Source: an uncultured Prevotella sp. (lineage in GTDB: Bacteria > Bacteroidota > Bacteroidia > Bacteroidales > Bacteroidaceae). From it: a stretch of 64,000 nucleotides of DNA. Within the stretch, counting starts at the first letter, position 1; every line of letters starts with the position of its first letter. The notes under the pieces were generated by a model that worked only from the letters and a program-made list of their open reading frames with translations, ran no database searches and was not told the origin of the DNA. The stretch spans positions 124,001 through 188,000 of the forward strand of contig CAAGKM010000030.1 of assembly GCA_900770395.1 (NCBI GenBank), read 5' to 3'. This document shows, piece after piece, positions 50,974-58,595 of this stretch. The position numbers and the translations under genes are program-made.

Positions 50974-52125
50974 TCAGCGTCCCACCTGCCGCTGCTGTTC
51001 GGCATTGTAGCGGTTACCCACTACGGGAATGGCGCTTACAGCTGTTTCCAGTTCTTTCCATTCGTTGGCAGGAAGATTGAAGTCCAGCGCGTGCAGGTTC
51101 TCTTCCAGATGCGACTGCTTGGTGGTGCCGGGAATAGGCACAATCCACGGAGCCTTATGCAAAAGCCATGCGAGTGCAACCTGCGCTGACGTCATGCTGC
51201 GTGTGCGCCCAAACTGCTGCAGTACGTTAACGATGCGGGTATTGGCACGTATGGCTTCAGGCTGGAAGCGCGGGAGAGTCTGGCGGTTGTCGTTGTTAGG
51301 GTCAAACACGGTGTATTCGTTGATGCAGCCGCCGAGGAAGCCGCGGTTGATGGGACTGTATGGCACGAAGCCTATACCCAGTTCGCGGCATGTGTCGAGC
51401 ACTCCGTTAGTCTCCACATCGCGGTGCATCAAGTGGTATTCGCTCTGTATGGCTGTAAGCGGACAGACAGAGTGCGCACGTCTGATAGTCTCCGCACTCA
51501 CCTCGCACATGCCCCAGTGCAGCACCTTGCCCTCTTTCATCAGTTCGCCGATGGTCTCTGCCACTTCCTCGGGAGCGGTGTTCGGGTCGGCACGGTGCTG
51601 ATAGAACATTGGCAGTGCCTCAAGTCTCAGGCGGCGGAGCGAGTCCTCGCAGTATCGGCGCACGGTGGAGCGGCTGCTGTCCTGCCGTCCCGTACCCTTT
51701 CCGTTTATCACCTCGTGCCCGAATTTTGTCGTCACGTTCACTCGTCCCTTGAATTCCGAGAGCGCCTCTCCTGCAAAATTCTCATTGGTCAGCGGACCGT
51801 AGATGATTGCCGTGTCAAACAGGGTAACGCCACGGTCTACAGCCTCGTGCAACAGCCTTATGCACTCCTTTTTGTCGGGATGCTGGCTGCGGTTGTAGGT
51901 CATACCCATCACTCCAAATCCCAATGCCGACACATCCATGGCAGCTCTGCCTGTGCCGAGCGTGCGGTGTGCCATGCCGTTCTTCCTGTCAGCAGACGGC
52001 TTCTTTCCCGTGAGCACTTCGTTTGCAGCCTTCACCTTATTTATAGTAGGCTGTATCGCCATCGTAGCCCCGGCAATGCCGAGCGTTTTAAGAAAGTCCC
52101 GGCGGCTAAATTCTCTCTTTTTCAT
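50974..52125 (-). CDS. Tat-exported aldo/keto reductase
   Basis: 383 residues. A twin-arginine signal, SRRDFLKTLGIAGATMA, predicts folded export with cofactor. The AKR barrel starts at MAHRTLGTGRAAMDVSALGFG. Catalytic residues visible are the Asp in LFDTAIIYG with Tyr at its end, the Lys in NVTTKFGHE and the His in MFYQHRADP. The C-terminal IPGTTKQSHLEEN is the NADP(H)-binding loop. Substrate unknown. A minus-strand -7 box TACCTTTGC is at 52156-52164. It probably shares a transcript with the flavodoxin downstream. Confidence 0.92.
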   Translation of the reverse strand: MKKREFSRRDFLKTLGIAGATMAIQPTINKVKAANEVLTGKKPSADRKNGMAHRTLGTGRAAMDVSALGFGVMGMTYNRSQHPDKKECIRLLHEAVDRGVTLFDTAIIYGPLTNENFAGEALSEFKGRVNVTTKFGHEVINGKGTGRQDSSRSTVRRYCEDSLRRLRLEALPMFYQHRADPNTAPEEVAETIGELMKEGKVLHWGMCEVSAETIRRAHSVCPLTAIQSEYHLMHRDVETNGVLDTCRELGIGFVPYSPINRGFLGGCINEYTVFDPNNDNRQTLPRFQPEAIRANTRIVNVLQQFGRTRSMTSAQVALAWLLHKAPWIVPIPGTTKQSHLEENLHALDFNLPANEWKELETAVSAIPVVGNRYNAEQQRQVGR

Positions 52126-52155
52126 TATTTGCTGTTTGTTTTGATTATTCCGGGT

Positions 52156-52164
52156 GCAAAGGTA
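52156..52164 (-). promoter_or_regulatory. -7 box of the aldo/keto reductase-flavodoxin unit
   Basis: Minus-strand TACCTTTGC, 30 bases before the start codon. Confidence 0.6.
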
Positions 52165-52220
52165 CGGCGAAAAAATGATATAGGCTTTATTCTACAGGTC
52201 AATCTGTTTTGTTGAGAAGG

Positions 52221-53036
52221 TCATCTTGCCGTCGGTGCCATGCCGTATGCTTCCTTGTATATCTTAGAGAAATGCGACAGGTTCTTGAATCCTACCTCAT
52301 AACAGATTTCCGTCACCTTGCGCCCGCCTTTTCTTATCAGCTCGTGAGCAGCCTTAAGCCTGCGCTGTATCAGCCATTTCTGCGGTGTCAGGTCGCAGCA
52401 CTTCTTAAAGTCACGCTTGAATGTCGACAGGCTACGCCCCGTAAAGCTCGCCATCTCCTCCATCGACAGTTCGTTTTTGTAGTTCTTCTCCATGAAGTCC
52501 ATAATATCTATTTTCCAAGGGTCAACAAAGTCGAACAGCGAGGCATACAGGTTGAAGTCAGTATTCAATATGGCATAAATACCCTCGGTCATCTTCATTC
52601 GCAGAATCTCTTCCGAGGGTTTTGTTGCCGCATCGAAATATGGGATTACCGACTCAAACAGGCTGTGTATGTCGGGGCGGTCTGACGGCATCACATACAG
52701 GCTTGTCTTATTGCGCCGTGCGTCTTGTGGTATCTCGTGGCGGTTGAGCGTATGATAGAACTGCCTGAGAAATTCGGCAGTAAACTTCAGCACAAAAGAA
52801 CGGTAGGGCTTGCCCTCCCTGACCCGCTTTTGCAGCCACATCTGATTGTCACGCCTCATAAAGGCGCAGTCACCTGGGTGCAGCACGGTTTTCCTACCTT
52901 GTTCCGTAATTTCCAGCTCACCTGAATATATGTAGATGAGCGTATGCTCGCGGTTGAAGTGCGCACAGTCCCTGTCATCCGTAAAATAGCTCGCAATAAA
53001 CACATTCGAGCAGTCGAAAACATCGAGTTGTTCCAT
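52221..53036 (-). CDS. AraC-family transcriptional regulator
   Basis: 271 residues. N-terminal cupin-like part (HTLIYIYSGELEITEQGRK, read in parts) and C-terminal AraC domain (about 165-271): MEEMASFTGRSLSTFKRDFKKC and VTEICYEVGFKNLSHFSKIYKEAYG. It lies 4 bases after the stop of the flavin reductase-like gene, so it is co-transcribed with the lipoprotein genes upstream and is the best candidate for their regulator. Confidence 0.92.
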   Translation of the reverse strand: MEQLDVFDCSNVFIASYFTDDRDCAHFNREHTLIYIYSGELEITEQGRKTVLHPGDCAFMRRDNQMWLQKRVREGKPYRSFVLKFTAEFLRQFYHTLNRHEIPQDARRNKTSLYVMPSDRPDIHSLFESVIPYFDAATKPSEEILRMKMTEGIYAILNTDFNLYASLFDFVDPWKIDIMDFMEKNYKNELSMEEMASFTGRSLSTFKRDFKKCCDLTPQKWLIQRRLKAAHELIRKGGRKVTEICYEVGFKNLSHFSKIYKEAYGMAPTAR

Positions 53037-53040
53037 ATAT

Positions 53041-54039
53041 TCATTTTATATAATTATTGAGTTCATTATTCGGATTAAGCGGTGTCTGGTCTGTCAGTTC
53101 AAGAGATTTCACCATGTGCAGCGTTCCCTGCTTGTATTTCTGAAAATGTCTTGAGGCAATGTGCTTTTCGTAAGCCGCCTTGCTTGCATAGGTTTCAAGT
53201 ATGGTTATCCTGCAGGGATTGTCCTTTTCACTCACGGCATACATGGTCAGAACTCCCGGTTCGGTACGGAGTGACACTTCGCCCACCTCGGTGGCATATT
53301 TCATATACACGTCAAGGTACTTGGGATAAACCTCGATTTTAGACAGCCGCACGATGCCGTCGGACTCCATCGGGAGTTTTGCGCACATCGAAGGCTCCTT
53401 GTCAAGATTCAGACATTTCCCAATTACTTCGCCGGTTGCTATATATGAATATGTAGGGAACTCAAACAACACAGGCTTCAGTTTTGTATAGTCAAGTTTG
53501 CCCTTGCCGTCGAGCACTTCAGGGGCAGCGTATGTGTTGGCTATGGAGCAGATGAAGTTGTCGAAGCCCTCCGACTCGTAAATATCCACAACATCACACT
53601 CCATCGTCAGCGGTGATTCATCGATGACGGGTGTGCCGTTTTCGCCCCAATGATACTGAAATGCATGAGACTTATCGGTGTTGGCACCGCTTACGCTGCC
53701 CACATAATCAGCCTTGGGGAGCATAGCACGGTCAACCATATTCACAGATAGTTTTTTTGATTCCTTAATGCCCTGGTTGGTGTAATGCCTGTTGCTCATA
53801 CTCACAAGAATACGGTCATGACCGATAATGCCCACATGGGCAACAAGTAACCAGTTAACCTTGCCGTTCACTTCTGCTCCCACCACTGTTACTGGTGTAG
53901 GGTAAAGAGCCAGTTTGTTTCCTATGTTCTTCTTTGTCATTTCTGTTGTGTTCTTGGGGATTTCGTTCTTATGTTCTTTATTGCTGCATGACAGCAGGAC
54001 TGGCAGCAACAGTAATCCTAATAATTTTCTCATTGGCAT
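53041..54039 (-). CDS. Exported flavin reductase-like domain fused to a monooxygenase-like (ABM) domain
   Basis: 332 residues; a start at Met3 is also possible. The lipobox VLLSC follows a short leader. Residues about 35-225 are a flavoredoxin/flavin-reductase domain (YPTPVTVVGAEVNGKVNWLL, read in parts; FEFPTYSYIATGEVIGKCLN). Residues about 230-320 are an antibiotic-biosynthesis-monooxygenase-like domain (LSKIEVYPKYLDVYMKYA, EPGVLTMYAV, ILETYASKAAYEKHIASRHF). One chain would hold FMN reduction and a small oxygenase-like fold, both outside the cytoplasm. It overlaps the next upstream gene by 10 bases. Substrate unknown. Confidence 0.85.
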   Translation of the reverse strand: MPMRKLLGLLLLPVLLSCSNKEHKNEIPKNTTEMTKKNIGNKLALYPTPVTVVGAEVNGKVNWLLVAHVGIIGHDRILVSMSNRHYTNQGIKESKKLSVNMVDRAMLPKADYVGSVSGANTDKSHAFQYHWGENGTPVIDESPLTMECDVVDIYESEGFDNFICSIANTYAAPEVLDGKGKLDYTKLKPVLFEFPTYSYIATGEVIGKCLNLDKEPSMCAKLPMESDGIVRLSKIEVYPKYLDVYMKYATEVGEVSLRTEPGVLTMYAVSEKDNPCRITILETYASKAAYEKHIASRHFQKYKQGTLHMVKSLELTDQTPLNPNNELNNYIK

Positions 54040-54533
54040 TCTAATTTTATAGTAATATTGCCCGCAACATTTAATGTCTCAATTCCCTCACCGTCTATAT
54101 GTCCGATTTTTATCAGGTCATTGCTGTGCGACCAGCTTTTGCAGAAAATCGCCACATTGCCCCATGGAGCATATATAGTAATGTCGCCGGGTGAAGGAAC
54201 ACAGCCGCGCTTTACATTTTCTATATTAAGTGCCGGGTTGGGATAGAATATTTTTTCGGTAGTGTTGTTGAAGTCTTCCAATGTAACTTCCATCGGCAGA
54301 CGGGAGAGCAAATCCCGTGCGGCTGCATTGTCCTCCATCGTTGCCGTAATCGTGTGGTTTTCCACTGTAATGTTCATTTTCATAGATGCAGTATTTTCAT
54401 TTTTATTGTCATTGTCTGGCTGTACAGATGTTTCGGGAGGTTCTGGTATGAATGATTCTTTATCGTCTCCTCCGCAAGCCGTTGTCGAAATGACGGCAAG
54501 TAACAGCAGTGGTGTTAATAATATCTTTTTCAT
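54030..54533 (-). CDS. Cyclophilin-like-domain lipoprotein
   Basis: 167 residues. Leader MKKILLTPLLLLAVISTTAC with a lipobox, then a low-complexity Asn/Glu-rich spacer to about 50. The domain at 52-167 (MNITVENHTITATMEDN, AARDLLSRLPMEVTLEDF, GDITIYAPWGNVAIFCK) fits the cyclophilin-like fold (PF18050) found near flavodoxins in gut bacteria. It is not expected to be a prolyl isomerase. Its end overlaps the flavin reductase-like gene by 10 bases. Confidence 0.82.
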   Translation of the reverse strand: MKKILLTPLLLLAVISTTACGGDDKESFIPEPPETSVQPDNDNKNENTASMKMNITVENHTITATMEDNAAARDLLSRLPMEVTLEDFNNTTEKIFYPNPALNIENVKRGCVPSPGDITIYAPWGNVAIFCKSWSHSNDLIKIGHIDGEGIETLNVAGNITIKLECQ

Positions 54534-54565
54534 AATTTTTCCTATTTGTCAAATTCCCCTTACAT

Positions 54566-55150
54566 TCAGAGGCTCAAGGACTCCACCCAGTTGCCGATGA
54601 CTTTTTCTGACGGTGAGTTAAGCAGCTTCCCGTCAGTCCAGTTTATTTCGGGATAAAGTGCTTTCAGTTGCTCCACGCTGTTGGTTATGCTGCTTCCGCC
54701 AGATGTAGCAAACGGTATCACCGTCTTGCCGTTTAGACTGCTGCTCTCAATGAAGGTGTTGACGATTGTTGGGGCAAGATTCCACCAAATCGGGTATCCG
54801 ATGAAAACCACGTCATATCCGGCAAGACTTTTCTTAGAGTCTTTTATGGCAGGACGCGACTTCAGGTTGTTCATCTCCTTGGAGCTGCGCGATTGGCTGT
54901 TGTTCCAGTCGAGATCCGCATCGGTGTAGGGCTGAGCCGGCTCTATCTCCATGATGTCGGCGTTGGCGTCTGCGGCAATCTGCGTCGCCACTTGTCTGGT
55001 TGTTCCCGTGGCAGAGAAATAAACCACGATAGCTTTTTTGTTCATTCCCTTCTGCTTCTGGTTGCTTTGTGCGCAGGCGGTCATGCAAAATGTAAGAGCC
55101 GCCATGATGATAACTGAAAAATTTCTCATTTGTTTTCTTAAATGTAACAT
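54566..55150 (-). CDS. Lipoprotein flavodoxin
   Basis: 194 residues; start Met1 or Met8 (55129). The leader ends in the lipobox MTAC. The flavodoxin fold follows: KAIVVYFSATGTTRQVATQIA is the FMN phosphate loop (described in parts: FSATGTTR), MEIEPAQPYTDADLDW is the typical second segment, and YDVVFIGYPIWWNLAPTIV the third. Flavin-binding residues are in place. It is first in a leftward unit with the cyclophilin-like, flavin reductase-like and araC genes, 32 bases before the next. Confidence 0.9.
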   Translation of the reverse strand: MLHLRKQMRNFSVIIMAALTFCMTACAQSNQKQKGMNKKAIVVYFSATGTTRQVATQIAADANADIMEIEPAQPYTDADLDWNNSQSRSSKEMNNLKSRPAIKDSKKSLAGYDVVFIGYPIWWNLAPTIVNTFIESSSLNGKTVIPFATSGGSSITNSVEQLKALYPEINWTDGKLLNSPSEKVIGNWVESLSL

Positions 55151-55237
55151 AATTAATCGTTTTTATTTATAAATTCCAGGGGCAAAGTTACGATGTTTTT
55201 GTTTAATTTTGTTGTTTTGTGGCTCAAAATTTGTTTT

Positions 55238-55415
55238 AATCTGTAAAAGATATAATTTTATCCGTAATTGGGGTAATTGGCGTATTGCCATACACTAAAG
55301 AAAAGTGCGGAAAATATAATCCTTAAATGCATTCATCATATTTTCCACCTTATTTTAGTCTTTTCTATTCCTCTCTCAGCCCCAATCTGTAAAAGTTATA
55401 ATTTTATCCGTAATT
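55238..55415. repeat. Direct repeats in the divergent control region
   Basis: Two 32-bp copies, 55238-55269 and 55384-55415, match at 31 positions (aatctgtaaaag, then tataattttatccgtaatt). Their starts are 146 bases apart, close to 14 helical turns. They lie between the lipoprotein flavodoxin (minus) and the EFR1-type gene (plus). Likely binding sites for a shared regulator such as the AraC protein at 52221-53036. Confidence 0.75.
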
Positions 55416-55444
55416 TTGATAGATGCTTTTCGTTTGGAAAGCAG

Positions 55445-55453
55445 TAATTTTGC
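55445..55453 (+). promoter_or_regulatory. -7 box of the EFR1-type gene
   Basis: TAATTTTGC. A GTG four bases later is in frame but too close to be a start, which supports the ATG at 55484. Confidence 0.6.
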
Positions 55454-55483
55454 ACCGTGAATCAAACAAAAGCATTTAACAAT

Positions 55484-56422
55484 ATGAATACAGACAAAAA
55501 GATAAGTCGGCGTGATGCCTTGAAACGTATGGGAGCCGCCGTGGTGTGCAGTGCCGTAGCATCGTCGGGACTGCTCTCTTTCGCATCGTGCGGAACCAAG
55601 GGAGGCAAGCGTGTGGTACTTTATTTCACGGGGACGGGCAACTGCCTCTGCGTGGCGCGCCAGATTGGAGGCAATGACGCGGAGCTGCTGAGCATCCCGC
55701 AGCTGATGAAACAGAAGAAGTTTGAGATTGAAGCCGACGAAATAGGAATAGTATATCCAATATACGGGCACATGCCGCCCAACATGGTGCGCAAGTTCAT
55801 TAAGAAGGCGAAGCTGAAGGCTGACTATCTGTTTGCGGTCCTGACCTACGGCAACAGAAAATGCAATGCCGTGGAGATTTGGGACAACATTGCAAAACAG
55901 GCTGGCAAGCGGTTCCACTATATCAGCACACTGATAATGGTGGACAACTGGCTGCCTAACTTCGACATGAACGAGCAGATATTGATAGACAAGCACATTC
56001 CCGAGAACCTGCAGAAAATCAATGCCGACCTTGCCGGGAGGAAGCACTGGCATGAGCCGGTAAGTGAGGAGGAGAGACAGCAGCACAATGAGTTTTTGGA
56101 GCGCACGGGCATAGACCCGGACAAGGGATTTGCGCTGGAAAGCCGCAAGTGCTTCACCGTGACCGGGGCGTGCATAGGCTGCGGAGCATGTGTGGATGTG
56201 TGTCCTCGCGGCAATTACAGTCTCACATCGCAGGGCGTGAGCATACAGGGGGAATGTGAGTACTGTTTTGCCTGCATCCAAAACTGTCCGCAGAAGGCTA
56301 TCCGGTTCATCGAGTCGGAGGACGGCTCGTTCCCCACCGGCACGGAGAAAAATCCCAACGCCCGTTACCGCAACGAGCACGTGTCGCTGATGGATATCAA
56401 GCGGGCAAATAGCCAGTTTTAA
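55484..56422 (+). CDS. Tat-exported EFR1-family flavodoxin-ferredoxin
   Basis: 312 residues from the ATG at 55484. The twin-arginine signal is SRRDALKRMGAA. A flavodoxin domain follows (VVLYFTGTGNCLCVARQI, IGIVYPIYGHMPPN), then a C-terminal two-cluster ferredoxin domain: CIGCGACVDVCPRG and CEYCFACIQNCPQK, both complete CxxCxxCxxxCP motifs. EFR1-type proteins couple an FMN domain to 4Fe-4S clusters. Tat export fits the need to fold cofactors in the cytoplasm. It is divergent from the other redox genes and has the repeat-containing control region between. Confidence 0.9.
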   Translation: MNTDKKISRRDALKRMGAAVVCSAVASSGLLSFASCGTKGGKRVVLYFTGTGNCLCVARQIGGNDAELLSIPQLMKQKKFEIEADEIGIVYPIYGHMPPNMVRKFIKKAKLKADYLFAVLTYGNRKCNAVEIWDNIAKQAGKRFHYISTLIMVDNWLPNFDMNEQILIDKHIPENLQKINADLAGRKHWHEPVSEEERQQHNEFLERTGIDPDKGFALESRKCFTVTGACIGCGACVDVCPRGNYSLTSQGVSIQGECEYCFACIQNCPQKAIRFIESEDGSFPTGTEKNPNARYRNEHVSLMDIKRANSQF

Positions 56423-56543
56423 AATACATAACATAAACTAAAAACGATAAACAGAAATTTTAAGAAATAGAATAGAGGACCTGCTATTTTGAATAAAATG
56501 TATGAAATAATGATTTTTTCTTGGTAGATTGGTTGTTTTTTCG

Positions 56544-56552
56544 TACCTTTGC
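56544..56552 (+). promoter_or_regulatory. -7 box of cysS
   Basis: TACCTTTGC, with TTGG at 56521-56524 as the -33 element 19 bases upstream; 20 bases before the ATG. Confidence 0.7.
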
Positions 56553-56572
56553 AAAATATAATGTAATAGATT

Positions 56573-58060
56573 ATGGAGCAGGATTTGTTAATATATAACA
56601 CTCTTACGCGCAGCAAGCAGCGTTTTGAGCCTTTACATGCACCCAATGTGGGCATGTATGTATGTGGACCTACGGTTTATGGCGACCCGCATCTCGGACA
56701 CGCCCGTCCGGCAGTGACTTTTGACATTGTGTTCCGCTACCTGAAGCATCTTGGCTACAAGGTGCGCTATGTGAGAAACATCACCGATGTGGGACACTTG
56801 GAGCACGATGCCGACGACGGCGACGACAAGATAGCAAAGAAGGCACGTCTGGAGCAGCTGGAGCCGATGGAGATAGCACAGTACTACACCAACCGCTATC
56901 ACAAGGCGATGGAGGCACTCAACGTGCTGTCGCCAAGCATTGAGCCTCATGCCACAGGTCACATCATGGAGCAGCAGGAACTGGTGCAGCAGATTCTCGA
57001 CAACGGATATGCCTACGAGAGCAACGGATCGGTGTATTTCGACATAGAGAAGTACAACAAAGACCATAAGTATGGCATCTTGTCGGGACGCAACCTCGAC
57101 GACGTGATAAACGCCAGCCGTGAGCTCGACGGTGTGGGCGAGAAGCGCAATCAGGTGGACTTCGCACTGTGGAAGAAGGCACAGCCCGAGCACATCATGC
57201 GCTGGAGGAGTCCATGGAGCGACGGTTTCCCGGGATGGCACTGCGAGTGTACTGCCATGGGCAGGAAATATCTCGGTGAGGAGTTCGACATCCACGGCGG
57301 CGGCATGGACCTTGTGTTCCCACATCATGAGTGCGAGATAGCACAGGCTGTGGCGAGCCAGGGCAAGCAGATGGTGAAATACTGGATGCACAACAACATG
57401 CTCACCATCAACGGTCAGAAGATGGGCAAGAGCCTCGGCAACTTCATCACCTTGGAGCAGTTCTTCACAGGCAACCATGAGTTGTTAGCAAAGGCTTACA
57501 GCCCGATGACCATACGTTTCTTCATGCTTTCTGCCCATTACCGCGGCACTGTAGACTTCTCTAACGAGGCTCTGCAGGCAAGCGAGAAGGGACTGGAGCG
57601 ACTGATGAACGGCATCAATGACCTGCAGCGCATACAGCCGCAGGCAGAGTCCGACGAGGCTACCAAGAAGATTGTGGCTGGGCTGCGCCAGAAATGCTAT
57701 GATGCAATGAACGACGACTTCCAGACACCTATTGTCATCAGCTATCTGTTTGAGGCATGTCGTCTGGTGAACACTCTCACCGACCATAAGGCGGCAATCA
57801 GCGAAGCCGACCTCAAGGAACTTTCCGACACCATGCGTCTCTTTGCCTTCGACCTGCTGGGCTTGAAGGAAGAGAAAGCCAATGTCGGCAATGCCCGTGA
57901 GGAAGCTTTCGGCAAAGTGGTGCAGATGGTGCTCGACCTGCGTGCCAAGGCTCGTGCCGAAAAAGACTGGGCTACCTGCGACAAGATACGTGATGAGCTG
58001 AAAGCCGCCGGTTTTGAGATAAAGGACACCAAGGACGGTGTAACCTGGAAACTGGGATAG
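56573..58060 (+). CDS. cysS: Cysteinyl-tRNA synthetase
   Basis: 495 residues, full length. Charges tRNA-Cys. The HIGH-type motif is in YGDPHLGHARP and the KMSKS-type motif in NGQKMGKSLGN. Zinc ligands are in YVCGPTVYG, GWHCECTAM and HHECEIAQ. The C-terminal helical anticodon-binding region ends FEIKDTKDGVTWKLG. The last 16 codons occur again as a fragment after eno. A 48-bp perfect palindrome follows the stop. Confidence 0.98.
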   Translation: MEQDLLIYNTLTRSKQRFEPLHAPNVGMYVCGPTVYGDPHLGHARPAVTFDIVFRYLKHLGYKVRYVRNITDVGHLEHDADDGDDKIAKKARLEQLEPMEIAQYYTNRYHKAMEALNVLSPSIEPHATGHIMEQQELVQQILDNGYAYESNGSVYFDIEKYNKDHKYGILSGRNLDDVINASRELDGVGEKRNQVDFALWKKAQPEHIMRWRSPWSDGFPGWHCECTAMGRKYLGEEFDIHGGGMDLVFPHHECEIAQAVASQGKQMVKYWMHNNMLTINGQKMGKSLGNFITLEQFFTGNHELLAKAYSPMTIRFFMLSAHYRGTVDFSNEALQASEKGLERLMNGINDLQRIQPQAESDEATKKIVAGLRQKCYDAMNDDFQTPIVISYLFEACRLVNTLTDHKAAISEADLKELSDTMRLFAFDLLGLKEEKANVGNAREEAFGKVVQMVLDLRAKARAEKDWATCDKIRDELKAAGFEIKDTKDGVTWKLG

Positions 58061-58066
58061 GGGATT

Positions 58067-58114
58067 AGATAAAAGAAGAGAGACGGGCAATTGCCCGTCT
58101 CTCTTCTTTTATCT
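58067..58114. terminator. Perfect 48-bp palindrome after cysS
   Basis: A 24-bp arm with its complement and no spacer, centred on caattg (agataaaagaagagagacgg on the left end). It can form a long hairpin with a T-rich right arm. It begins 6 bases after the cysS stop and probably terminates it, though no T run follows. Confidence 0.8.
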
Positions 58115-58227
58115 ATTTAATCACGAATTTCTTTCCCTGATGGATATAAATACGCGAAATTTTAGAAAACAAACAAAGTTACGAGGGAACAAACAAAGTG
58201 AGAAAACCGAAAAGGTTTCTCACTCTG

Positions 58228-58299
58228 TAGCCCCACCGAGAATCGAACTCGGATCTACTCTTTAGGAGAGAGCTATTCTATCCATTGAACTATAAGGCC
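58228..58299 (-). tRNA. tRNA-Arg (anticodon CCT)
   Basis: 72 bases. On the minus strand it folds as a cloverleaf: acceptor GGCCTTA with TGGGGCT (G-T pairs at three positions), D arm GTTC/GAAT, anticodon stem GCTCT/AGAGT with loop CTCCTAA, T arm CCGAG-TTCGATT-CTCGG. The anticodon CCT reads AGG. The 3' CCA is not encoded. A minus-strand -7 box TAATTTTGC is at 58316-58324. Confidence 0.93.
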
Positions 58300-58315
58300 A
58301 TCTGATAATTCGGGT

Positions 58316-58324
58316 GCAAAATTA
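58316..58324 (-). promoter_or_regulatory. -7 box of the tRNA-Arg gene
   Basis: Minus-strand TAATTTTGC, 16 bases before the mature tRNA 5' end. Confidence 0.55.
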
Positions 58325-58429
58325 ATACATTTTTCTCTAAATCGTGCATAAAATTCGAAAATAATCTCTTACGACGTCGATAAAGTGCATTTTTTAGCAG
58401 TTTAATTTGCCAGAGTAATATTTTTGTCG

Positions 58430-58438
58430 TATCTTTGC
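58430..58438 (+). promoter_or_regulatory. -7 box of the thiamine-uptake operon
   Basis: TATCTTTGC, about 20 bases before the TPP riboswitch. Confidence 0.6.
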
Positions 58439-58456
58439 AGTCAGAAAAGCATGATT

Positions 58457-58549
58457 CAAGGGGTGCCTGACATTTTGTCAAGCTGAGAATATACCCTAAT
58501 ACCGGATACGGATAATGCCGACACCGGGATGGAATGTCCGAAGCCCCTT
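58457..58549 (+). ncRNA. TPP (thiamine pyrophosphate) riboswitch
   Basis: The THI-box core is clear: GGGGTGCC at 58460, CTGAGA at 58482, ATACCC at 58490, GGATAATGCCG at 58510, and the closing strand AAGCCCC ending at 58547, which pairs with the opening GGGG. TPP binding should shut off the downstream TonB receptor and transporter genes. No strong terminator hairpin follows, so it may act on translation or by another route. Confidence 0.95.
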
Positions 58550-58595
58550 TTATATTTATGTGAATCAGTATATTATAATATAATAAGGTAAAAAG

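Noticed and set aside
55457..55483. GTG start for the EFR1-type gene
   Set aside because: It lies 4 bases after the -7 box, too close to be transcribed with any leader; ATG at 55484 sits directly before the Tat signal.
55376..56434. 352-codon open frame antisense to the EFR1-type gene
   Set aside because: The + strand protein has a Tat signal and two complete ferredoxin motifs; the antisense has none and also covers the + strand promoter.
48862..58060. Redox cluster as a mobile element integrated at the cysS 3' end
   Set aside because: An element integrating there would leave intact cysS first and the tail copy last in the direction of cysS; the order here is the reverse, and no integrase is present. 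Kept only as a duplication remnant.
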